This document shows positions 22,225-31,670 of a stretch of 64,000 nucleotides of DNA, one piece after another. The notes beneath the pieces are model-generated. The model was given only the letters and a program-made list of their open reading frames with translations. It was not told the origin of the DNA and did no database searches. Within the stretch, counting starts at the first letter, position 1; each line of letters opens with the position of its first letter. The stretch lies in assembly GCF_014203095.1 (NCBI RefSeq), contig NZ_JACHIG010000001.1:1302001-1366000 (forward strand). Reading direction: 5' to 3'. Source of the DNA: Prosthecobacter vanneervenii (GTDB taxonomy: Bacteria > Verrucomicrobiota > Verrucomicrobiia > Verrucomicrobiales > Verrucomicrobiaceae). A program made the position numbers and the translations under genes.

Positions 22225-23367
22225 ATGTCTATGAAAACAACAATCCTATCTGTCATTCTTTTCACCACAACTTTGCCAGCCTTTGCGGAGGACGGCACTT
22301 CATCCAAAACCGCCGCTGCGGCAAGCGCTGCACTGGCAAAGGAATCTGAGGACTCGAAGGAGTCTGAGGAGTCCAAGAAGGAGGACTCAAAGGAGTCGGA
22401 AGACTCCAAGAAAGAGGACTCCCAAAAAGCCGAAGACGCCAAGAGCGTGGCCATGAAGGCGGAGCAAAACGCCCAAAAGGCGGAGGAAGCCAGGATCGCG
22501 GCCACGAAAGCGGCAGAAGCTGCCAAAGCCGCGGCCCTCAAGGCGGAGGATGATGTGAGGACGACAGCGGCTAAAGAAGTGGAGGATGCCAAAAAGGCCG
22601 ACGAAGCCAGGAGCACGGCGTCCAAGGCGGCGGAGGACTCCAAGAAAGCGGAGGACTCCAGGACCACCGCCACCAAGACAGCGGAGGCTGCCAAAGAAGC
22701 GGCCAGCAAAGCGGCTGAGGACTACAAGAAGGCGACCGAAACAGCCGCGGCTGACGCCAAAAAAGCCGCAGAGGCAAAGGCCGAAGCTGATAAGGATCCG
22801 AAAAATACCGGCAAGGCCGATGCCGCAAAGCTGGCTGCCATCAGGGCTGCGGATGACACAAAGCTGGTCGATGCCACCAAGACTGCCGCCGCCAGAGCTG
22901 CAGAGGAGGCCCAGAAGGCCGAGGAGGCCAGGAGCGCTGCCGCGAAAGCAGCCGATGCCGCCAAGGCCACAGCCACAAAGGCGGCGTCTGACGCCCAGAT
23001 AGCCGAGGCGAACCGGATCGCCTCCGTCAAGGCGGCGGAAGCCGCGAAGCTGGCGGTCACCAGGGCGGCCGATGCGGCCCAGAAAGCCTACGACGCCATG
23101 ATGGCTGCCATGAAGGAAGCCTATGACGCCAAGCTGACCGCCGAGTCTTCGCTGGCGGCCTACATGGAGGTCACGGGCACCACGGCCACTCCGAGCTGGA
23201 GCACGGGCGCGCCCACAGACTCGGGCACCGCAACGAGTGCGATCTCTGCCGTGAGCGCCGCCCCCGGTGCACCGGCCCCTCCAGTGACGCTGCTGGCCGC
23301 CTTTGCCGGAGTGCTGGCGCTGCGCCAGGCCCGTGGCAAGCGCCGCAACAAGGCCCAGGAGGCGTAA
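22225..23367 (+). CDS. Secreted Ala/Lys/Glu-rich helical protein with C-terminal hydrophobic anchor
   Basis: The product has 380 residues from the ATG at 22225 (a second ATG lies two codons later). A Sec signal ends near PAFAEDG. Residues about 30-310 consist almost wholly of Ala, Lys, Glu, Asp, Ser and Thr in repeated phrases such as AAEAAKAAALKAED, suggesting one long helix or coiled coil like TolA or LEA proteins. The C-terminus has a Pro-rich spacer (PGAPAPP), a hydrophobic run VTLLAAFAGVLAL and a basic tail RQARGKRRNK, the tripartite layout of PEP-CTERM-like sorting signals, though no PEP motif is present. It is monocistronic. Function is unknown; an envelope or stalk structural role is a guess. 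Confidence 0.75.
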   Translation: MSMKTTILSVILFTTTLPAFAEDGTSSKTAAAASAALAKESEDSKESEESKKEDSKESEDSKKEDSQKAEDAKSVAMKAEQNAQKAEEARIAATKAAEAAKAAALKAEDDVRTTAAKEVEDAKKADEARSTASKAAEDSKKAEDSRTTATKTAEAAKEAASKAAEDYKKATETAAADAKKAAEAKAEADKDPKNTGKADAAKLAAIRAADDTKLVDATKTAAARAAEEAQKAEEARSAAAKAADAAKATATKAASDAQIAEANRIASVKAAEAAKLAVTRAADAAQKAYDAMMAAMKEAYDAKLTAESSLAAYMEVTGTTATPSWSTGAPTDSGTATSAISAVSAAPGAPAPPVTLLAAFAGVLALRQARGKRRNKAQEA

Positions 23368-23440
23368 TGCCGCGCGCCGCTGGAAACGGGTCTCCAGGTT
23401 GAAAGCCAGCCCTTCCATGCGGCCCGCCCGCACTCTGGCG

Positions 23441-23587
23441 TGAGGAATCGTCCCGGTCCCTCACGCGCACTCAAAGACCAGCGTTTTCACGTCTCCACAA
23501 AGCCGGGCCAACGCATCATCCAGCGACCTCGCACCACCACGAAGCCGCTGCAAGGAGGGGGGATCAAGAGGATCCCCCCTTCGTCGG
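23441..23587. repeat. P2 and P1 dispersed palindromes, diverged copies
   Basis: GAGGAATCGTCCCGGTCCCTCACGCGC (from 23442) is P2 with two changes and the usual AAAGACCAGCG flank. GGGGGGATCAAGAGGATCCCCCC (from 23557) is P1. They occupy the 355-bp gap 23368-23722. Confidence 0.65.
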
Positions 23588-23722
23588 CTCGGGCCTTCAC
23601 CTTCAGACCCATTTTCAGCCCCTCAGGGTCTGGCTCATCACACGCGGCGGGCCTGACAGGTGCGCCTCTCATGCCCCCACCCGCGCATTGTCATTTGCAG
23701 AGGCTGCGTCACACTCTGCGCC

Positions 23723-24097
23723 ATGCCACAGCCACATGATCCGCATGCCTTTGCCCAGGAATGGATAGACGCCTGGAATGCGCACGACCTGCCGCGCATC
23801 CTCTCGCACTACGCGGAGGGCGTGGAATTTGAGTCGCCCTTCATCTCCCGTGTGCTGGGAGAGGGCGCCACGCCGGTGCCAAACCGGCTGGTGGGAAAGA
23901 CCGACGTGGCCGCCTACTGGAGCCAGGCACTGACCCGCTACCCGGACCTGCGCTTCGAGCTGCGACAGGTGCTGGCAGGCGCGCACTCGCTGTGCCTGCT
24001 CTACCAGTCCGTGATGAACCTCACAGCGGCGGAGTTTTTCTGGTTTGATGAGCACGGCCTGGTCTGCCGCGCCGCAGCGCATTACGCACCGGGCTGA
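23723..24097 (+). CDS. SnoaL/NTF2-like small protein
   Basis: The protein has 124 residues from the ATG at 23723. The opening EWIDAWNAHDLPRILSHYAEG is the characteristic NTF2-like alpha+beta barrel start, followed by VEFESPF, a GKTDVAAYWSQAL helix, a PDLRFEL strand and a FFWFDEHGLVCRAAAHYAPG C-terminus. The family includes polyketide cyclases, ketosteroid isomerases and many hypothetical enzymes or ligand binders. No pathway context is visible. The last ten codons recur in a fragment at 27.3 kb. Confidence 0.8.
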   Translation: MPQPHDPHAFAQEWIDAWNAHDLPRILSHYAEGVEFESPFISRVLGEGATPVPNRLVGKTDVAAYWSQALTRYPDLRFELRQVLAGAHSLCLLYQSVMNLTAAEFFWFDEHGLVCRAAAHYAPG

Positions 24098-24210
24098 GGG
24101 GCGGGCGTGTTTCATGGCGATGCCCTGGCCATGAAGCTGAATTTGATTGCGCAGGGCGGTGATTTTTGGCGGAATGCACACGTGAATGTGAATGCAATCC
24201 TCTTCATGCC

Positions 24211-25161
24211 ATGAGCTGGTATGCGCGTGCGCGGCTCTGGCTTTGCAGCGGCCCGGCGCTCCGGAGGGCTGCACTGACTCTGGGCGGGATGGCGCTGGCT
24301 CTGGGCCTGGGCTGGACCATGGCGGGAATGCAGACGGCGCGCATGCCTGCGCCTGCCAGTGCGCAGTCTCCCCTGCCCCATGCGCGAGTGCAGGAAGCGC
24401 ACGCCCAGGGCGATGACAGCAGCGGCGGCGCGCGCACGACCGCCGCCTCGCCCCCCTCGGTGCTGGAGCAGAAAAACGACTGCCTGCGCAGGCTCATAGC
24501 GCTGCACCTGGAGCGCCGCCGGATGATGGAGCAGCTGGAGGCGGAGCACCCCGCGCTGCGGGAGATCCCGCCGCTGCTGAACTGGCTGGACGAGATGCCG
24601 GTGAAGCAGCACCCCGCAGGGGCCAGCCAGTGGCAGGCGCTGCTGAAGAATGATCCGGTGATGAACCAGCGCTTCTTTGAGCTGATGGTGCTGAAGAATG
24701 CCCGAGTCTGGGTAAAAGTTCTGGACGATCCCAAGACCAGCGCGTGGTATGCCGAGGTGTTTGAGACAGCGCACCTTTCCGCGAGTGCGGCGCACGATAT
24801 GGCAGTGCTTGATGCCACAACGAATTTTAATGATGAGGCGACGGCTAGGCCCACAACACCTGCCGAGGTGGTCAGCGCCTATGCGCTGCGGGCATCGGCG
24901 TATGAGGCGACCCTGCAGTCCAATGCCGAGGCGTGGGGCCTGCAGATCACGCCCGAGATGGACGACTACCTGGAGGCCATGGCGCAGCAGCGTGTGATGC
25001 GCGCTTTTCTACGGCAGTACCAGGAAAGCCTGACGCCCGATGCACTGGAGCAGGTGCAGTCCGGCATCGGCGCGCTGCAGGCGCAGTTTATGGACCTCCC
25101 CGCCACGGTGAAGGCAGATGCGGAGCTGGTGGCCCGGCTGCGGCAGGCGGCGGGGGAGTAG
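24211..25161 (+). CDS. Membrane-anchored or secreted hypothetical protein
   Basis: The product has 316 residues from the ATG at 24211. An Arg-containing N-terminus and hydrophobic stretch LGGMALALGLGWTMAGM (about 26-42) form a signal anchor or signal peptide. The rest is helical: a charged region LIALHLERRRMMEQLEAEH and a C-terminal helical bundle with VMRAFLRQYQESLTPDALEQV. The composition would fit a periplasmic helical protein. No family is recognised. It is followed on the same strand by the PA14-like membrane protein gene, about 100 bp downstream. Confidence 0.6.
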   Translation: MSWYARARLWLCSGPALRRAALTLGGMALALGLGWTMAGMQTARMPAPASAQSPLPHARVQEAHAQGDDSSGGARTTAASPPSVLEQKNDCLRRLIALHLERRRMMEQLEAEHPALREIPPLLNWLDEMPVKQHPAGASQWQALLKNDPVMNQRFFELMVLKNARVWVKVLDDPKTSAWYAEVFETAHLSASAAHDMAVLDATTNFNDEATARPTTPAEVVSAYALRASAYEATLQSNAEAWGLQITPEMDDYLEAMAQQRVMRAFLRQYQESLTPDALEQVQSGIGALQAQFMDLPATVKADAELVARLRQAAGE

Positions 25162-25259
25162 CGGATGGTTTTGGTACGAAGGGCGGACAGGAGTGGGCAA
25201 AAAGCATTCAGGAAAGGAACCGAGCGCAACTGCGCCCCAAGAAATGACGGCGCTGGCAA

Positions 25260-27104
25260 ATGATGCGCGGCGCCATGAGCGATCTGCCCTCTGATTTCCC
25301 CCGTCCTGAACCCCGGCCGCGTGCTGCGTGCTGGTCTGCCGCCTCTGCGGAGGCGGAGCTTTTGTCCTCGGCCCCGACCGCGCCACTGCCCCCGCGAGAG
25401 GCGGCACCGGCTGCCGGGGGCCTGCCTGCCATGCCGGGCGCTCCTATGATGATGCCGCCGCCGCAGGGGTATGTGAACCATCTGGGATATCCAGTCATGC
25501 CGCCCATGCCGCCGCCGGGCCATGCCTACCCTGCGGGGTATGCCGCCGCGCCGGGGCCGTGGATGGGCTACCAGATGCCACCAGGCTATGCCATGCCGCC
25601 CGCCGCCTGGCCGATGCCGCCGCTGCATCCGCCGCTGGTGCCGGGCACCACGGCAGCACCGGTGCCTGTGGCCGTGGTGATGGCCGAGGAGCTGCCAGTG
25701 GCGCAGGTGGCGGGCGGGGCGGCCGCGCATGCTGCGCGCGCCACGCCGAGGCCAGCCCCTGCGCCCGTGCCTGCTCCGAGGTCCGAGCCTGCGGTGAAAG
25801 GAGTGGATGCACCAGCATGTGGCATGTCAGAGCATGAGTCCCCTGCCCTGGAGGCGCTGCGGCGGACGGCGCTGGAGGGTGACACGGCGCGCGGGCCGGG
25901 GCGGCTGGTGCGGCTGTGGCGCAGCGCGGGGGGCGGGTCGCTGGCGTTTTCCCTGCTGGTGCACGGGCTCATCCTGCTGGCGGCGAGTCTGGTGGTGGTG
26001 ACGACCCACGCACTGTCTGACAAGGCGGTGGACTTTCTGCCAGGTGGCGGTGCGCCTGCCAGCACGGCGCTGAGCCACCAGGTGCAGCAAAAGCGGCGGC
26101 AGCGCCTGCAGAAGAGCATGCCCCACCAGAGGCTGGTATCTGCCAGCACCACGGCGGCGCTGAGCCTGCCGGAGCTGCCGCTGGGCACGCTGGACCTGCC
26201 GGATGCAGACGCGCTGCCGGGCGGCAGCCTGAAGCTGGGCTCCGCAGGCCTGGGCACGGGCGGGCTGGGCACGGGCTTTGGCAGCGGTCTGGGAGCCGGT
26301 GCGGTGAAGGGCTTTGCGGGGATGACGCTCTTTGGCAGGCTGGGCGCCGATGGCATGCCGGGTGTGTTTTACGACATGAAGCAGTCCCCCGCACGCGTGC
26401 CCACGGCGCTGGCAGACCTGGCGAGCGAGGCGGATTTTGCCAGAGTGATCAACACGGCGGCGGGCAAAAAATTCAGCGGCAAGGGACTGGACCAGTTCTT
26501 CCACTCCACCCAGAAGATGAGCTTCACCTACCTGCTGATCCCCTACATGGCGGCCACGGAGGGGCCGAAGGCTTTCAAGGTGGACAAGGAGGTGCAGCCG
26601 CGCGCGTGGATGGTGCACTACGCGGCGGATGTGCGCCCGCCCGCGCCAGGGGAGTACCGTTTTGTGGGCCTCTTTGACGACGCGCTGATCGTGTATGTGA
26701 ACGGGAAGCCGGTGCTGGACGGCTCGTGGTACTCCATCGTGGATCACGGTGGGAAATCCAGGACGGAAGGCATCCGCGAGGACTTTGGCGGGCCAGCGGT
26801 GCCGGGCACGGGGAACCGGCGCTGCTACGCGGGCCGCTGGGTGCGCATGGACGGGCTGACCCACATCGACATCGTGGTGGGCGAGCGCCCCGGCGGCCGC
26901 GTGGGCGGGCTGCTGCTGGTGCAGCAAAAGAAGGGCCGCTATGAGGAGCGCGCCGACGGCACGCCGATCCTGCCGGTGTTTGCCACGACAAAACCCGATC
27001 TGCAGGACGAGGCGCGCCTGCGTGAGTACACGGCCTCGGGCTTTGCGGTGGCCGCGCAACCGGCTGTTTTCACGCTGACAAAGGACGTCTTCAGCACGCG
27101 ATGA
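25260..27104 (+). CDS. Proline-rich single-pass membrane protein with PA14-like C-terminal domain
   Basis: The product has 614 residues, with an alternative ATG at 25275. Residues 1-190 are a low-complexity cytoplasmic segment of Pro, Ala, Met and Tyr (MPPPQGYVNH, PPGYAMPPAAWP). One membrane helix follows (SLAFSLLVHGLILLAASLVVV, about 227-247). A Gly-rich linker leads to an extracytoplasmic domain whose YRFVGLFDDALIVYVNGKPV and GRYEERADG segments match the beta-sandwich pattern of PA14-like carbohydrate-binding modules. Such topology suggests a cell-surface or periplasmic sensor or adhesin linked to a cytoplasmic disordered tail. The name is descriptive; no experimental counterpart is known to me. 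Confidence 0.65.
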   Translation: MMRGAMSDLPSDFPRPEPRPRAACWSAASAEAELLSSAPTAPLPPREAAPAAGGLPAMPGAPMMMPPPQGYVNHLGYPVMPPMPPPGHAYPAGYAAAPGPWMGYQMPPGYAMPPAAWPMPPLHPPLVPGTTAAPVPVAVVMAEELPVAQVAGGAAAHAARATPRPAPAPVPAPRSEPAVKGVDAPACGMSEHESPALEALRRTALEGDTARGPGRLVRLWRSAGGGSLAFSLLVHGLILLAASLVVVTTHALSDKAVDFLPGGGAPASTALSHQVQQKRRQRLQKSMPHQRLVSASTTAALSLPELPLGTLDLPDADALPGGSLKLGSAGLGTGGLGTGFGSGLGAGAVKGFAGMTLFGRLGADGMPGVFYDMKQSPARVPTALADLASEADFARVINTAAGKKFSGKGLDQFFHSTQKMSFTYLLIPYMAATEGPKAFKVDKEVQPRAWMVHYAADVRPPAPGEYRFVGLFDDALIVYVNGKPVLDGSWYSIVDHGGKSRTEGIREDFGGPAVPGTGNRRCYAGRWVRMDGLTHIDIVVGERPGGRVGGLLLVQQKKGRYEERADGTPILPVFATTKPDLQDEARLREYTASGFAVAAQPAVFTLTKDVFSTR

Positions 27105-27416
27105 TCCGGCAGGGTCGGGTGATGCGCGTGAGGATCAAGATGCTCCCCCCCTCAGCCGATGGCGCGCATGACGCACACACACTCACGGCACCACGGGCTG
27201 GGCGTCGGCGAGGTTGAGATTGAACTGGATGATGGCGGGCGGACGGCTGACGATGTCGCAGCGGGTGATGGTGCCGGTCAGGGTGGCGATGCCACCAAAG
27301 TGCGCCGCGCCGCAGCGCATTACGCGCAGGGCTGACGAATCAGCCCGAGAATGGAAGAGGGCCGGGACGCCGCATCGTGGCGCAATCAAGCCAGGGTGCG
27401 GGAGCGCCGGGCCTCT
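27105..27416. other. Intergenic stretch with diverged P1 and a possible gene remnant
   Basis: GAGGATCAAGATGCTCCCCCC near 27131 resembles P1. At 27215-27336 on the plus strand an open frame ends RRAAAHYAQG-stop, nearly the last codons of the SnoaL-like gene at 24.07 kb. On the minus strand the same DNA reads a plausible short peptide ending NLADAQPVVP. Either could be a broken gene. Confidence 0.35.
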
Positions 27417-28145
27417 TCATGGTTGTGCCAATCCCCTGGGTGTGGTTGGGGAAGCATGGTCTCTTTCGCCTTCAAGAGGCAGCCAGTCGGGGGCGCCTTC
27501 CACTCTGCCTTTCTGTGCATCGAGGGCGACACGCGCACGGCCGCGAAAGCCTGACCACGTTTCCGGATCGCCATCGCCTTCACGCGGAATCAGATTGCCG
27601 CTGAACTCGATCTCCAGATGGTCCTCATCGATCCAGCGCACGGGTGTGATGTAGTAGAAGCGGCCGCTCCGGTACTCCTTGGAGTAGCGCTCGGTCTGCC
27701 AGTGCTCGAGCAGCTGCAGATCGAGCTCGATCTCAGCAGCGGGCTGCGTGGTGGGGGTGAAGACCTGGATGCCGGACCCGCGCTTGTACTCGGTGAGGAT
27801 GCAGACGCGCGTACCTTTGGGTGACCAGAGTGCGCCCCACGCGGTCTCATCCGGGATCAGGGAAACAAGCTCTTCCTCCGCTCCTCGCAGCACTCGCTGC
27901 AGCTTCACGGCCGTTTCGGTGATGAGCACGCGTGCGCTGCCATCGGGTGCGGGGACCATGGGCGGTGGCTTGACGCCCAGCCTGGGCACCGGAGCCGCTG
28001 TGGTGGTGTCCCCCGCCGCCTGAGCTGGAGCTGCCCTGGCAGTGCGGCCAGCCCTGCTGCTGCAGGCCGGCAGCGCCCAACCGAGGCTGATGACAAGGAC
28101 GAGCACCGAAAGACGGCGCATGCAGGCTGCGAGGCTGGTTTTCAT
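27417..28145 (-). CDS. Lipoprotein of unknown function
   Basis: The 242-residue product has a lipoprotein signal (hydrophobic LSVLVLVISLGWA, lipobox LPAC, Cys28). After a Thr/Ala/Pro-rich linker, residues about 70-220 are beta-rich with WGALWSPKGTRVCILTEY, a phrase typical of one blade of a WD40/TolB-like propeller. A single blade cannot close a propeller, so this is resemblance rather than assignment. The 337-bp gap upstream separates it from the divergent 1013-residue secreted protein gene. Confidence 0.6.
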   Translation of the reverse strand: MKTSLAACMRRLSVLVLVISLGWALPACSSRAGRTARAAPAQAAGDTTTAAPVPRLGVKPPPMVPAPDGSARVLITETAVKLQRVLRGAEEELVSLIPDETAWGALWSPKGTRVCILTEYKRGSGIQVFTPTTQPAAEIELDLQLLEHWQTERYSKEYRSGRFYYITPVRWIDEDHLEIEFSGNLIPREGDGDPETWSGFRGRARVALDAQKGRVEGAPDWLPLEGERDHASPTTPRGLAQP

Positions 28146-28368
28146 GATGGGTCTGCGGATGACGCTGGATGGTATTTAATGCCAGAGTGTGCTGCCACCT
28201 CATCTGACCTCAACCCCAAACATGCGGGCGATGCCGGGAGACTGCTCCGGAAAGCGGGTGAAGATGGCGGGGTCGTGGCTGGGGAGGAGGACGATGGCGG
28301 AGACAGGAAGGCTGGCCCGTGTCGCAAAGGGTGTTGAATGTGTTTTTCGAAACGGTCCAGATTTCGCA

Positions 28369-28388
28369 AGGTTAACTCTAAATATAAT
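28369..28388 (+). promoter_or_regulatory. Candidate promoter with GGTTAAC motif, upstream of the 28483 gene
   Basis: A consensus TATAAT -10 lies at 28383-28388, about 95 bp before the ATG, in a locally AT-rich patch. AGGTTAACTC (about 28368-28377) sits in the spacer just upstream and resembles the GGGTTAAC sites. No clear -35 was found. Confidence 0.4.
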
Positions 28389-28482
28389 AAATATCTATCC
28401 TACAAACCAGTCTCTTTCCTTATTGACGCCACTCTCATAATCCTATTAAAGCAGGCCCGGACTCAGAATTACTCATTCGCTT

Positions 28483-31400
28483 ATGATGCGCTCTGCACTT
28501 GTTCTACTGTCGTGTGCCTTGGTCTTTTCCGGAGAAACCATCTGCCTGGGGGAATCCCCGCCCGCAGCGGCGCAGGCGCAGCCGCCCAAGCAGAGCTTCT
28601 GGAAGCGCCTCTTTCAGCGCAGCGGGGGCAAGGAGGAGGCGGTGGAGGAAGAGGCCGGCATGGGAGAGGGAGACATGGTGGCGCCACACTTTTACCAGCA
28701 TGCCAGGAACACCGCCCATCCGGAAAGCAGGCCCTCCGACCAGCCCAGAGTGGACGTGACCTCCGGCTTTAACCAGAAACCCGACAACCTGAACGGAAAG
28801 CTCTTTTCGAGAATCAACCTGAACCCCAAGAACTGGCTCAGCGGGCTCGGCACTTTATTCACCTTCAGAGAGCCAAAAAACCAGGACGATGTGGCGTCGG
28901 TACACTTGGCTTTTTTGGGCATCCGCCCGTGGGGAGAGATAAAATCGGAACTGGAAACAAAATTCACCCTGGATGGGGCCACGGCGCTGACAAAGGTGTT
29001 GCCCGTCGTGGGGGCGGCCTCCTCCAGCCTGCTGGACGTGGACAATGCCGCCGTGCGTCTCTCCGGGCCAGCAGCCCCCAATGCGCCTTCTCTGAACAAC
29101 GCGCCCGCCACGCCCACCTCCCTGATCCCCGCAGACCCCAGCGCAGCGCTGGCCACAGGCATCAGCGGTGTGACACCGCGCAGCGCCACCCTGGGACAGG
29201 AGACCATCATGCAATACCGGGCGGCGCAGGCCCTGATGCAGAATGTGGCGCTGCTGAACAACACCATCAAAAACGCGCCGCTGAACAAAAAGTACGAGCC
29301 CTACGTGGTGAGCCTGCAGGTGACGCTGATGCCCTACAGCCGTGACCAGCCGTATGATGTGTACACGGACATCACCTTTCTGGATGCGCTCTCAGACGGC
29401 CACACCCACAGCGGGAATGAAAAAAAGCTGGTGCCGCGAGTGGTCCCGCTGCTGGTCACGGACGACCTGGAGTCGGTGTCCAGCAGCCGTGCCAGCCGCA
29501 AGATCATGCAGCTGAATGCGGCCCTGGCGGCAGCGGTGCCGCAGATCTCCGGCAGCGGCAGCTACCAGAAGTACAAGGACGCGATGGAAAAATTTATGGG
29601 AGAGGAGACCAATGCGCTGGTGACGGTGGCGCGCATGCAGGACAACATCTTCCGCGTGCGCTTTGGCGCGAGCGTGCAGGCCACCAAAAAGAAGTACGCC
29701 GTCATCCCGCAGGCACACACGATCCACCTGCTGCTGCTCTACCCCAAGACGGCAGGAAAGGACACAGAGGAGCAGTTCTACACCTGCAATGCAGTGGCCA
29801 TCACGGAGCTGCGGGAGGCGAGCACCGGCAACCTCCTGCGCAAGCCCCGGCTGGGTGAAATCCAGACCGCGTTTTCAGATGCAGTGAAGCCGCTGGTGGA
29901 CGCCCAGATTTTCAAGCCCGAACTCTACCGGGCGGACAACCTGCTGGAGCTGACCAACTATGTGCGCCTGAATGATTACGTGAGCTTTCAAAACCTGGCG
30001 GTGGACCTGCTGACCCGCAACATGAACTGGCTGATGTCCACGGACTTGTCCAATCAGGCGCTGAGCTACCCCGTGGCGCCCACCCCGGCCTATCCAGCCG
30101 GGTATTCCATCCTGCTGAGCAAAGAGCGCGACTACGAAAAGAAGAGCCGGGATCTGGTGATGATGCTGTGGTCCTCCCTCTCCCAGATCTTTGGCCGCAG
30201 CTTTTACTCCACTGACACTGTGGACCTCCCGGTGGCCAAGCACCCCAAGCTGGCTCAACATCCTGGCAGCGTGCTGGCCACGGACGACGGCACCAAGCTG
30301 ACCCTGCGCTACACAGGCCTGAAAAACCTGGACGCAACCACCCTGCCCGAGGTGAAGGTGCAGCTGAATGTGAGCCCGACTGAATGGAGGCCCTACAGCG
30401 GCGTCATGTTGCCTCCAGCCTCCCCGAAGCCTGGCGCTGGGGCGGATGAACAGGCCAAAAGGGACGCCATCACCCAAGCAGACGAGGCCACCAATGCCGC
30501 CATCCAGAAGGCTGCTATGGCCAAAGCTGAAGCCGATGCCAAGGCCCTGCTTCACAAGGCTGCGGAGGACACACACCAGCAAGCCCGCAAGGCAGCCGAA
30601 ACCGCTCAAAAAACAGCGGCGGAAAAGACAAAGCACTCCAAAAAAGTGGCCGCTGACCCCAAGGCCACCCCCGCAGCCAAAGAGGCCGCCGCCAGAGAAG
30701 AAACCGACGCCCTGGCTGCCGCCACTGCCGCCAAAAAAGCCGAAGCCGACTTAAAAGCGGCCGCAGAAAAGGCAGCTGCCGACGCCGTGGCTGCCGCGCA
30801 AGCTGCGGCCAATGCTGTCCAAGAACTCTTTGCCAAAGAGGATGCCGACTCCAAGGCGCATGACAGCCTGCCTCTTTTGCACGAGCCCGTGACCCTCCTG
30901 CCCACCAAGGCTCTTTCCCTGGACGCCACCTCGGCCCTGCTGGTGGAGTTTGAAAGCCTTAAAAAGTATAACAAGGACCCGGAAAAAGCCAGCTATGTGA
31001 TGCAAGTGGAAGTTCCCGAGACCAAGCCCGCACTGGTCAATCTGCAGAGAACCACGCCCACTGCAGACAAGCCCACTCCGGCCAAGTCCGGCGCCTCGCT
31101 GAAGGCCAGCACGATGACGATCACCAAGAAGGCCGATGGCACAGGCACCTATTCCTTCAGCCTGGTGATCAAGAGCGCCGGCTACAAAAACTACACGCTG
31201 AGCCTGAACGGCGCCGGTCTGGCCACACAGACGCTCAGCCCCGTGCAGCTGGCCACCGGCCCCAACGCCGCCACCCCGGTGGTGCAGCAGACGGGAGACG
31301 GGGAGTACAGCATCACCTCCAACAATCCCGCCCCGGCAGAGACGACCCCGCTGGCCCTGCAATGCCAGATCCCCCTCTCCCTGCAAAACTTTGACGCCAG

Positions 31401-31524
31401 CAACAAGCTCTTCATCACCGTGAGCGCAGGAGAAAAGATCAATCCCAAGGACAACTCCGTCCCGCCCGAAGATCCCGCGAAGCTGGAGGTGAACGTGGTG
31501 GAGGCTCCTGCGTCAGGAAAGTAG
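28483..31524 (+). CDS. Large secreted protein with TolA-like helical segment
   Basis: The 1013-residue product has a Sec signal (SALVLLSCALVFSGETICLG). Residues about 90-600 are a mixed alpha/beta region without a family I recognise, containing KNWLSGLGTLFTF and repeated references to beta strands (YEPYVVSLQVTLMPYS). Residues about 645-790 are Ala/Lys/Glu-rich (QKAAMAKAEADAKALLHKAA) and should form a long helix. The C-terminal 200 residues look like one or two beta-sandwich domains (YSFSLVIKSAGYKNYTLSLN). It is 146 bp upstream of the barrel-bearing gene at 31671 on the same strand, and both are exported, so they may be one envelope system. Confidence 0.65.
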   Translation: MMRSALVLLSCALVFSGETICLGESPPAAAQAQPPKQSFWKRLFQRSGGKEEAVEEEAGMGEGDMVAPHFYQHARNTAHPESRPSDQPRVDVTSGFNQKPDNLNGKLFSRINLNPKNWLSGLGTLFTFREPKNQDDVASVHLAFLGIRPWGEIKSELETKFTLDGATALTKVLPVVGAASSSLLDVDNAAVRLSGPAAPNAPSLNNAPATPTSLIPADPSAALATGISGVTPRSATLGQETIMQYRAAQALMQNVALLNNTIKNAPLNKKYEPYVVSLQVTLMPYSRDQPYDVYTDITFLDALSDGHTHSGNEKKLVPRVVPLLVTDDLESVSSSRASRKIMQLNAALAAAVPQISGSGSYQKYKDAMEKFMGEETNALVTVARMQDNIFRVRFGASVQATKKKYAVIPQAHTIHLLLLYPKTAGKDTEEQFYTCNAVAITELREASTGNLLRKPRLGEIQTAFSDAVKPLVDAQIFKPELYRADNLLELTNYVRLNDYVSFQNLAVDLLTRNMNWLMSTDLSNQALSYPVAPTPAYPAGYSILLSKERDYEKKSRDLVMMLWSSLSQIFGRSFYSTDTVDLPVAKHPKLAQHPGSVLATDDGTKLTLRYTGLKNLDATTLPEVKVQLNVSPTEWRPYSGVMLPPASPKPGAGADEQAKRDAITQADEATNAAIQKAAMAKAEADAKALLHKAAEDTHQQARKAAETAQKTAAEKTKHSKKVAADPKATPAAKEAAAREETDALAAATAAKKAEADLKAAAEKAAADAVAAAQAAANAVQELFAKEDADSKAHDSLPLLHEPVTLLPTKALSLDATSALLVEFESLKKYNKDPEKASYVMQVEVPETKPALVNLQRTTPTADKPTPAKSGASLKASTMTITKKADGTGTYSFSLVIKSAGYKNYTLSLNGAGLATQTLSPVQLATGPNAATPVVQQTGDGEYSITSNNPAPAETTPLALQCQIPLSLQNFDASNKLFITVSAGEKINPKDNSVPPEDPAKLEVNVVEAPASGK

Positions 31525-31670
31525 GCCGCAACTCGTCTGAGGGAAAGCACGAACCACCGACAAGAAGCCCTGCCTGCAGCCAGACGCGTGCCGTCCCCTG
31601 GCAGCACCTGGGGCCGCCGCACCCACATAGTAACCGCCTGCCACAGCAAACCCATATCCTCAATCGTCTC

